Part shown: piece by piece, positions 57,935-64,000 of the stretch
Layout: every line of letters begins with the position of its first letter
Numbering within the stretch: position 1 is the first letter of the stretch
Origin: Bowmanella denitrificans
GTDB lineage: Bacteria > Pseudomonadota > Gammaproteobacteria > Enterobacterales > Alteromonadaceae
NCBI RefSeq assembly: GCF_039522935.1
Contig: NZ_BAAAEI010000006.1
Location: 806,001-870,000 of the forward strand
Reading direction: 5' to 3'
DNA length: 64,000 bases
Translations under genes and position numbers: made by a program
The notes under the pieces: generated by a model
What the model saw: only the letters and a program-made list of their open reading frames with translations
Databases searched by the model: none
What the model was told of the DNA's origin: nothing

Positions 57935-60073
57935 TTAGAAGCGATAGGCCAGACTTAAACGAATGTCCCGGCCAGCCTCTTTAATTCCCACCACGGACTC
58001 GTAGCCAGGAATATGGCCATAGTCGGCGACACTACCGTGGCTGCGATATGACTCGTCCAGTAAATTTTGTACTGCCAGATCCAGACGTAAGTTTGCTGTC
58101 GGCTCGTAACTCATATAGACATCAACAACCTGGTAACTTGGTTTGTTAATAGTTTCAAGCTCTGTGACCCAGCCAAGTTCCATGGAACGATGAAAGACTT
58201 CGATATCGTTCAGGCTGGCCACATGGTTGATATTCAGGCCCAGTTTAATCTCATCACTCAGCCAGTAATTTGCGTTCACATTGAGTGAATCTCCAACCGC
58301 ATTGCCCAAACCACCGTATTCATAAGCGGCCAGTTGCAGACCACTTAAATTTACCCGACGAACGCCGCTGGGAGCGCTAACATCGGGCCACAAGAATTCG
58401 CTGTTATTCAGTTCTACATCATTGTGGTTATAGCTCACCAACAGATCAAAGTTATTGGCCTTATAACCCGCTACCAGCTCCAGACCTTTACTCTCCAGAT
58501 CGCCGATATTCTCGTAAAAGACCCCCTCGCTGCCTTTAAACTTATCAAACACCACATCGTTGATCACGCTGCGATACACCGAGGCTTCAAATAACCAGGT
58601 CCCGTCATTGTATTCAAGGCCCAGCTCAATGTTGTCAACCTCTTCGGCTTTGAGGTTTGCATTAGGCGTCAGCTCCCCCACGGTAAAGGCATCCGCTACC
58701 TGCCTGCCGCGCAACGCTTCTGCATAACCCGCTGTCAGCCTTAAGCTGTCGGTGAAACTGTAGGTAAAGCCCAGATTCTTGCTTATCCCGTCTTGTTTTT
58801 TGGTTGAAAACGCGCTGCTGGAGGTAACAGGATCGCCATTGGCATCAGTCTCTATTACCCAAACTCCATCGACTTTAATCCAGTTGGCTTCAATACCTTG
58901 GTGGTCAAGCTCATAAGCGTCATAACGAAGACCAAGACTGAGTAGCAGCGCATCGGTGATCTGCCAGTGATCCTGGGCATATAGCGCGGTTACCCTGCCG
59001 TCTTCGTCAAAAATACCGCCAAAATCCGCGTATGACTGGGAGTGCACTTCATCCTTTTTGTGCTCCACGCCATAGGTCAGGGCATGACGACCAATATCAC
59101 TGCTATTGCGAATATCAAACCCGGTGGTTTTTATTGACGCGTCCCAGGTGTATAACTCACGTTTAAAGGACGACTCGGTCTGATAAAGGGTGGTTTCAAG
59201 ATTCAGTAAGGCGTTGGCATACCAACCATGATTCAACACCAGGGTCTCGCGCTCACCCCAGGATGCAAAAAGCGGATCGCTTGCCAGCGGCGCCCAGTTG
59301 GTTTGCTTGCCAAATTGACCTTCCTCTTTCCGGCGTTCATAGCTTAAGGTCAGTTCCTGATGCTCGGTAATATCGGCATGGACTTTGGCAAAACCCAGGG
59401 TCTGATCCGCCGCTGTGCCGGGGATCTCCTGTCCGTCACCATCATCCATATTATTGCGGCTGACATTGACATAAGATGCCAGCACATTCACTGCGTCGGT
59501 AACACGTCCGTACAAAGACACACTTTCTTTATGCCCATCGTTAGAAAAATAACTGGCTTTAAGCAGACCACCAAAACGTTCTCCATCCGTCAGCAGATCT
59601 TCTGCGGTTTTGGTTTTAAAACGAATCGCTCCCCCCACTGCGCCACTGCCTGACGTGGCCTCCCCTGCGCCAGCCTGAACTTCCACACTGCGCAACAGTT
59701 CAGGTTCAATGGCCACACGGCCTATATGGTGAAACAAGGTGCTGGTTTGCGGCGCGCCATCCACGGTGACATTGACCATGGAATCTTCCACGCCACGCAC
59801 GAATATCTTCTGAGCAATACCTAAAGAGCCACCAACGGTCACCGAGGGAGTATGGCGAAAGATATCTTCCAGGTCATTGGCCTGATAGCTTTCCAGTTCT
59901 TCAGGGGTAATCGCCGCGTTGGTTGTGGCGCCCACCACCGTGATTCTCTCTATTTTCTTTTCTTGAATTTGCTGCTGTTCCTGAGCATAGGCGGGCATGC
60001 CTAGGCTTGCGGCAACAAATGCGCTGAGTATGGAGGTTTTAAAGTAAAGAGTTGGGGTTGTATGTGCAGTCAT
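57935..60073 (-). CDS. TonB-dependent outer membrane receptor
   Basis: Protein of 712 residues with a signal peptide (cleaved near GMPAYA), TonB box KIERITVVGA, plug domain (NDLEDIFRHTPSVTVGG, KIFVRGVEDSMVNVTVDG, VEVQAGAGEATSGSGAVGGA) and a 22-strand barrel ending IRLSLAYRF with terminal Phe. The plug style resembles heme and catecholate receptors. The segment with ALRGRQVADAFTVGE and PNANLKAEEVDNIELGLE occupies the place of the FRAP/PNL region. Ligand uncertain. First gene of the operon with a DUF3649-like, PepSY and DUF3325 gene, under a Fur box. Confidence 0.9.
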   Translation of the reverse strand: MTAHTTPTLYFKTSILSAFVAASLGMPAYAQEQQQIQEKKIERITVVGATTNAAITPEELESYQANDLEDIFRHTPSVTVGGSLGIAQKIFVRGVEDSMVNVTVDGAPQTSTLFHHIGRVAIEPELLRSVEVQAGAGEATSGSGAVGGAIRFKTKTAEDLLTDGERFGGLLKASYFSNDGHKESVSLYGRVTDAVNVLASYVNVSRNNMDDGDGQEIPGTAADQTLGFAKVHADITEHQELTLSYERRKEEGQFGKQTNWAPLASDPLFASWGERETLVLNHGWYANALLNLETTLYQTESSFKRELYTWDASIKTTGFDIRNSSDIGRHALTYGVEHKKDEVHSQSYADFGGIFDEDGRVTALYAQDHWQITDALLLSLGLRYDAYELDHQGIEANWIKVDGVWVIETDANGDPVTSSSAFSTKKQDGISKNLGFTYSFTDSLRLTAGYAEALRGRQVADAFTVGELTPNANLKAEEVDNIELGLEYNDGTWLFEASVYRSVINDVVFDKFKGSEGVFYENIGDLESKGLELVAGYKANNFDLLVSYNHNDVELNNSEFLWPDVSAPSGVRRVNLSGLQLAAYEYGGLGNAVGDSLNVNANYWLSDEIKLGLNINHVASLNDIEVFHRSMELGWVTELETINKPSYQVVDVYMSYEPTANLRLDLAVQNLLDESYRSHGSVADYGHIPGYESVVGIKEAGRDIRLSLAYRF

Positions 60074-60102
60074 GTGAGCGTCTCAATTTTTAGGTACATC
60101 AA

Positions 60103-60123
60103 CAAAATGAGAATTATTACCAT
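60103..60123 (-). promoter_or_regulatory. Fur box upstream of second receptor
   Basis: On the plus strand AAATGAGAATTATTACC matches the Fur consensus at about 13 of 17 positions; it sits 30-50 bases before the receptor ATG and points to iron repression of the operon. Confidence 0.7.
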
Positions 60124-60222
60124 TAATAAGACTGCAGAGTAGCATTTTTACATTTGTTACATATTGTCGTGATCTATCAAGGCTGGCCATCTCTTGAATA
60201 TAGACTCCGTTGAAACTCAGCT

Positions 60223-61560
60223 CTATAAAGCAGGAATGCGAATCACCACCTGCAATCCGCCCCCGGGCCAGTTCTCAGCGTGGATGCTTGCTCTGACACT
60301 GGCCAGATGGCGCTTTGCCAGTGCCAGGCCAAGTCCAAAACTATGGTTGTCACCCTGACGTGCATCGTCCACTCTGAAGAAAGGCTCAAACACCTTTTGC
60401 AGATATTGCTCCGGGATGCCCGGCCCCTGATCGCTCACCAGGATACAAAAATTATCCTGTCCCTGATTCAGCGCAATGTGCACAACTTTGCCTGGCGGGG
60501 TATAACGCAGGGCATTGCGGATGACATTCTCTATGGCCAGACATAATGCCCGGTGACTGCTGTTTTGCACCATGGCATTGACGGGGGAATCCAGATGAAT
60601 ATGACGGTCGGGAAACTCGAATTTGGCGTCTTCAATCAATACATCCAACAGGTCCACCAAATCGAGCTGTTCCTGCTGGAGTATGGGTTTTTCGTTATCC
60701 AGCCAGGCCAGTGTCAGGGTGTCTTCAACCAGTTTGCGGATGTGTTGGGATTCACGCCCGATACGCATCAGATGTTGTTGACTATTCGCATTGTCAAAGC
60801 CGCTGACCGCAATATCCAGACGAGTCAGAGGCGTTCTTAGTTCGTGGGATAAATCCGAAATCAGTTGGCGCTGACTGGCAATCAACTCGCCGATGCGGCA
60901 AGCCATCTGGTCGAAGGTATCAGCCAGATGGGACAACTCATCGTCGCGGTTGCCTAAATATTTCCCAACCCTGGCCTCAAAATTGCCCATGCTAAACTCT
61001 TTAGTGGCTTTGTCGAGACGCTGCAGAGGGCTCATAATATGACGATATAAAACAAAAGATAACAAGGCCAGCACCGTCATTGGCAGCATAATTTGCATCA
61101 CAAATCTGGCGGTTGACCAATATGTACCGGGCCGCATCCGCTCAGGAAGTTTTACCAGCAAACTGGCATTTAATGTTGTAAACGGTAATTCCATGACCGG
61201 ATTTTCAGCAAAGTACAAATGAATTTTCCAGTCAACACTTCGACCAAAATGATAACTACCGACAATATCCTTATCAAAATTCTCACCGGCAATATGTAAG
61301 GCTTCAAAACTGGCTATCGACAACCAGGTATTTTCTTTGTTCTTTATCTCAGCTAGCCAAGCATCTAATGCGTCAAACTGTTTGGATAAAATAAAGGCTT
61401 CGGCTTGCGCTCCCCAGGACTGTAATTCTTGTTTATCCTTTTCTGCAATAAAACTCATATTCTCTTCGGTTTTAATGGTTAATATATGCAGCAGGTAAAA
61501 AAAGGCGACCGTACCGGTCGCCAGAACCACAAAAAACTTCCAAAACAGCGTTCTTTTCAT
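60223..61560 (-). CDS. sensor histidine kinase
   Basis: Protein of 445 residues from the ATG at 61560, which overlaps the response-regulator stop (ATGA). Transmembrane helices at about 6-22 and 168-188 enclose a periplasmic sensor of roughly 140 residues of unknown ligand. A HAMP domain is followed by the H-box SDLSHELRTPLTRLDIA, the N-box NVIRNALRYTP, and the G-boxes DQGPGIPEQY and GLGLALAKR. The layout resembles CpxA/RstB-type kinases. The next gene downstream is the Fur-controlled receptor, 149 bp away, so a role in regulating that operon is possible but unproven. Confidence 0.94.
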   Translation of the reverse strand: MKRTLFWKFFVVLATGTVAFFYLLHILTIKTEENMSFIAEKDKQELQSWGAQAEAFILSKQFDALDAWLAEIKNKENTWLSIASFEALHIAGENFDKDIVGSYHFGRSVDWKIHLYFAENPVMELPFTTLNASLLVKLPERMRPGTYWSTARFVMQIMLPMTVLALLSFVLYRHIMSPLQRLDKATKEFSMGNFEARVGKYLGNRDDELSHLADTFDQMACRIGELIASQRQLISDLSHELRTPLTRLDIAVSGFDNANSQQHLMRIGRESQHIRKLVEDTLTLAWLDNEKPILQQEQLDLVDLLDVLIEDAKFEFPDRHIHLDSPVNAMVQNSSHRALCLAIENVIRNALRYTPPGKVVHIALNQGQDNFCILVSDQGPGIPEQYLQKVFEPFFRVDDARQGDNHSFGLGLALAKRHLASVRASIHAENWPGGGLQVVIRIPAL

Positions 61561-62243
61561 TTGAAGCAATATCCTTTGCCATGCACAGTTTGTAGCCTTT
61601 CACCCGGCCAGTTTGCTTCATTGAGTTTTCTTCTGACCCGACTCAGATGCATATCTAAACTGCGATCATAAGCAGCCATTTTTTTATTCAGAACTGATTG
61701 ATACAATTCATTTTTTGCTACAACATCATGAGGCTGAGAAACTAATTCCCACAACAGCTTAAACTGAATCGCGGTAAACTCTATTTCCTGGTTGTGTACG
61801 TGGATTGTTTGATTGGTGGAATTTAAGGTTAAACCATCAACGCTTATCTCACATTGCCGGATTGGACGGCTATTGTTCAGGTAGCGTCTCAGCAGGCTTT
61901 CTATTCTTAAAAGTAGTTCATGGGAATTAAACGGCTTGCTGACGTAGTCGTCTGCCCCATGGGTTAAACCTAAGATCCGTTCTTCTTCGGCTCCCTTTGC
62001 TGACAGCATAATGACCGGAACCTGGCTGGTTTCGCGCAGGGCTTTTAACAGCGAGACACCGTCTAATCCGGGCAACATTCGATCCAGTACAATCAACTGG
62101 CACTGCTGTTTTTTCGCGCTGTGTAAACCAGTTTCTCCATCAAAGCACTGCTCAGTTTGGTAGCCTGCTTTGACCAGCAGATCACGCAAATAGGCATTCA
62201 ACGTAAGATCATCTTCAATGACCAGAATTGAAGGTTTCAACAC
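61557..62243 (-). CDS. OmpR/PhoB family response regulator
   Basis: Protein of 228 residues. The receiver domain has acidic residues DD (11-12), phosphoacceptor Asp54 in QLIVLDRMLPG, and Lys103 in DDYVSKPF. A winged-helix DNA-binding domain follows (FTAIQFKLLWELVSQPHDVV, SLDMHLSRVRRKL, VHGKGYCF). The start is GTG at 62243 with AAGG seven bases upstream. Cognate of the following kinase, with which it overlaps. Targets unknown. Confidence 0.95.
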   Translation of the reverse strand: MLKPSILVIEDDLTLNAYLRDLLVKAGYQTEQCFDGETGLHSAKKQQCQLIVLDRMLPGLDGVSLLKALRETSQVPVIMLSAKGAEEERILGLTHGADDYVSKPFNSHELLLRIESLLRRYLNNSRPIRQCEISVDGLTLNSTNQTIHVHNQEIEFTAIQFKLLWELVSQPHDVVAKNELYQSVLNKKMAAYDRSLDMHLSRVRRKLNEANWPGERLQTVHGKGYCFK

Positions 62244-62378
62244 TTAATCGCCTTAGTGAACAAAACCGCATATACAAATGCGAATAAATAAGATTGCCAA
62301 TAGTAATGGCGATGAAGAGTAAAGTAAATTCACACCCCAACGACCTGTTGCTAAAAATCGAAATGCGATGAACAAGCA

Positions 62379-62413
62379 AAAAAAAATCCGATGGCAGATA
62401 GCATCGGATTTTC
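62379..62413 (-). terminator. intrinsic terminator after third receptor gene
   Basis: On the minus strand the stem AATCCGATG/CATCGGATT (with flanking A-T extension), loop of 8 bases, is followed by a long T-run. It ends the receptor transcript before the two-component genes. Confidence 0.92.
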
Positions 62414-62491
62414 ATCTGGATAATGCTGCTTTACAGCAGTTTGACGTCACCGGCTGATACCAGCCGGTTTATCGTTTCAATAAAGTGCTGA

Positions 62492-64000
62492 TCAGAACTT
62501 GTATGACGCCGTAGTGAAGTACATGCGGCCAATATTGTTATACAGGCCGGTAAACTCTGTTGTACCTCGGGTAAAGCTAGGCAGGTTGCGGTCAAACAGG
62601 TTGTCGATACCCACGGCCAGTTTAATGCCGTTGTCAAACTGGTAGGCAACCTGGGCGTTACTCAGGAAGTAACTGCCATAGCCCATGTTATCGCTCGGAT
62701 CCGGGTTGATAGCCAGGTCCTGCTCTGAGTAGCGGGATACCGCATCCACATACAGGGTGCGCCAGGAAGCTGACCACTCACCAAGGCTGTATTTCAGACT
62801 TAGGTTAGCCTGCCACTGGGCATCACCTTCTGTGCCTGCTTCCTCTTCAAATTCACCAGGGGCGTCCTGGAATGAATAGGTACGACGGGATTCCAGGTAA
62901 GTACCCACCAGTTTGGAGTTTAAGCGGCCACCGAATACGTCGACATCATAGCCCAGCTCAAAGTCCACACCCTTAGCGGTTTGTGCAGCCACATTCTGGT
63001 AGATAGTAGTGATCAGGTCCAACTGCTTGGTGTTCGGATCGCGCTTAATCAGGCTACAGAACTGGTTGTTCAAACCACTGGCAGAGTCCACACACTTATT
63101 CAGGATGTCCTGTGCCTTCACAGCATCAATGGCATCGTCAATTTCAATGGACCAGTAATCCAGGGTCAGGCTCAGGCCCTGAACAAACTCAGGTTGATAT
63201 ACCAGACCTACAGTGTAGCTTTGCGACTCCTCTGCATTCAGATTTGGGTTACCGCCAGTTAAGCCTTCTACGCTGGCACCCGGATCATTGAGAACAAAGT
63301 CTTCAGCAATACCCAGTGCTTTACAGTTGGCAACACGGGTGGCAGTTTGCTTATTATCCAGGGCACAAGGGTCGTCAATATTACGGAAGAAAGTTTGGTC
63401 CTGTGGACCATATAACTCCTCGATATTGGGCGCCCGCAGTGCTTCAGAGTAGGTAGCGCGCATGCGCAGCTCAGAGGTAATGGTCCAGTCCAAACCGGCC
63501 TTCCAACTGGTGGCAGAACCAATAGTGCTGTAATCGGCGTAACGCACCGCGGCGTCAAACAACAGTTCATCCACAAAGGGCAAGTCAGTCAACAGCGGCG
63601 CAGAGATTTCCGCAAACACTTCCTTGACGTTAAAATCGCCTTTCGAATATTGGAACGCGTTAAAGAAAGTCGCACCCGTGGAGGCAAAGGCATCCGGTAC
63701 GGTTTCGCTTTCTTCTTTGCGGTATTCAACACCGGCGGAGAAACCCATAAATCCGGCAGGCAGTTCAAACAGGGCGCTATTGTTTACACTGGCGTTAAAC
63801 ACTGTCTGGCGAATGGTGCTGTGACCATAAGACGTGGTATTGATCCAGTTACGCCCTTCTTCGCTGATACTGCCGTCACCGAACAAACTGACAGGCACAC
63901 AGCCTTTGGCGCGGGCCGCTTCGTCACGACACACTATTTCACCGCTGCTCAGGCGAATAGCGTCGGTGGCTTTGTCAAAGTTATCGCGCACCAGGTTATT
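62492..64000 (-). CDS. TonB-dependent receptor, C-terminal part (5' end outside window)
   Basis: About 503 codons of barrel sequence; the plug and signal lie beyond the window. Visible signatures are GFSAGVEYRKEESETVPD, LRMRATYSEALRAPNIEELY, GNPNLNAEESQSYTVGLVYQ and a C-terminus with DNLFDRNLPSFTRGTTEF and RMYFTTASYKF ending in Phe. An internal GTG (63991) is not a start, because the frame is open through the edge. This large type, with cysteine-containing loops, is frequent in Alteromonadales for carbohydrates, peptides or unknown polymers. It is not preceded here by the Fur-type accessory genes. Confidence 0.92.
   Translation of the reverse strand, partial: NNLVRDNFDKATDAIRLSSGEIVCRDEAARAKGCVPVSLFGDGSISEEGRNWINTTSYGHSTIRQTVFNASVNNSALFELPAGFMGFSAGVEYRKEESETVPDAFASTGATFFNAFQYSKGDFNVKEVFAEISAPLLTDLPFVDELLFDAAVRYADYSTIGSATSWKAGLDWTITSELRMRATYSEALRAPNIEELYGPQDQTFFRNIDDPCALDNKQTATRVANCKALGIAEDFVLNDPGASVEGLTGGNPNLNAEESQSYTVGLVYQPEFVQGLSLTLDYWSIEIDDAIDAVKAQDILNKCVDSASGLNNQFCSLIKRDPNTKQLDLITTIYQNVAAQTAKGVDFELGYDVDVFGGRLNSKLVGTYLESRRTYSFQDAPGEFEEEAGTEGDAQWQANLSLKYSLGEWSASWRTLYVDAVSRYSEQDLAINPDPSDNMGYGSYFLSNAQVAYQFDNGIKLAVGIDNLFDRNLPSFTRGTTEFTGLYNNIGRMYFTTASYKF

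Noticed and set aside
63989..63991. GTG as the start of the third TonB-dependent receptor
   Set aside because: The frame is open to the window edge and the visible part begins inside the barrel, so the true start is outside.

Overview
The window reads as the chromosome of a Gram-negative gammaproteobacterium, most likely Alteromonadales (Alteromonadaceae-like). This rests on protein resemblance and gene order: tpiA lies between glmM and secG, and the neighbourhoods metG/mrp/dcd, yafS/gloB/mltD, pabB/nudL and ffh/ypjD/corB are all present. Three TonB-dependent receptors, several lipoproteins and many cyclic-di-GMP proteins fit a free-living aquatic bacterium. There is no phage, insertion sequence, CRISPR array or plasmid module. 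One run of 54 Ns (12929-12982) marks a scaffold gap inside repeats.

Layout. 1-7971 is a core block: pnp (3' end outside the window), a YjbR-type gene, tRNA-Leu(GAG), secG, tpiA, glmM, folP, ftsH, and divergent yhbY. Two expected parts are absent: the rimP-nusA-infB-rbfA-truB-rpsO stretch normally between tRNA-Leu and pnp, and rlmE upstream of ftsH. 8243-12068 holds two lipoprotein genes (beta-propeller, metallo-beta-lactamase fold) and an orphan periplasmic binding protein. 12129-12985 is repeat DNA next to tRNA-Ser(GGA). 13323-20660 returns to housekeeping: dcd, mrp, metG, yafS, gloB, mltD. 20756-26594 is less ordinary: a voltage-sensor-like membrane protein without a pore, a PAS-GAF-GGDEF diguanylate cyclase, a membrane-anchored FAD oxidoreductase with an unrecognised C-terminal region, and a divergent methyltransferase-like protein with a Tat signal.

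26604-31180 is a Fur-type iron-uptake operon (receptor, DUF3325, a small membrane protein, PepSY). NatAB-type exporter genes, a DUF3025 gene, an M28 peptidase lipoprotein and a degenerate GGDEF protein follow. A second copy of the repeat element seen at 12129 lies at 37056-37413. hemO-ybaN (Fur box), a class I fumarase, pabB-nudL, ffh, ypjD-corB, a coiled-coil microprotein, sixA, a large M16 peptidase and a 1498-residue propeller-PAS-GGDEF-EAL sensor follow. A 49-codon gene behind a sigma-54-like promoter comes next. 55687-60073 is a second iron-type receptor operon with its own Fur box, preceded by an OmpR-type two-component pair. The window ends inside a third TonB-dependent receptor.

Functional links: both receptor operons combine an outer-membrane receptor with PepSY inner-membrane proteins, consistent with ferric-siderophore or heme handling. 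hemO would release iron from heme under the same Fur control. At least four proteins read or make cyclic-di-GMP or derive from that family. The most unusual non-coding feature is the pair of composite repeats. Each has a 132-bp heptamer array, and the two arrays differ by one base in every unit. Each is followed by the same 220-bp flank of REP-like palindromes.
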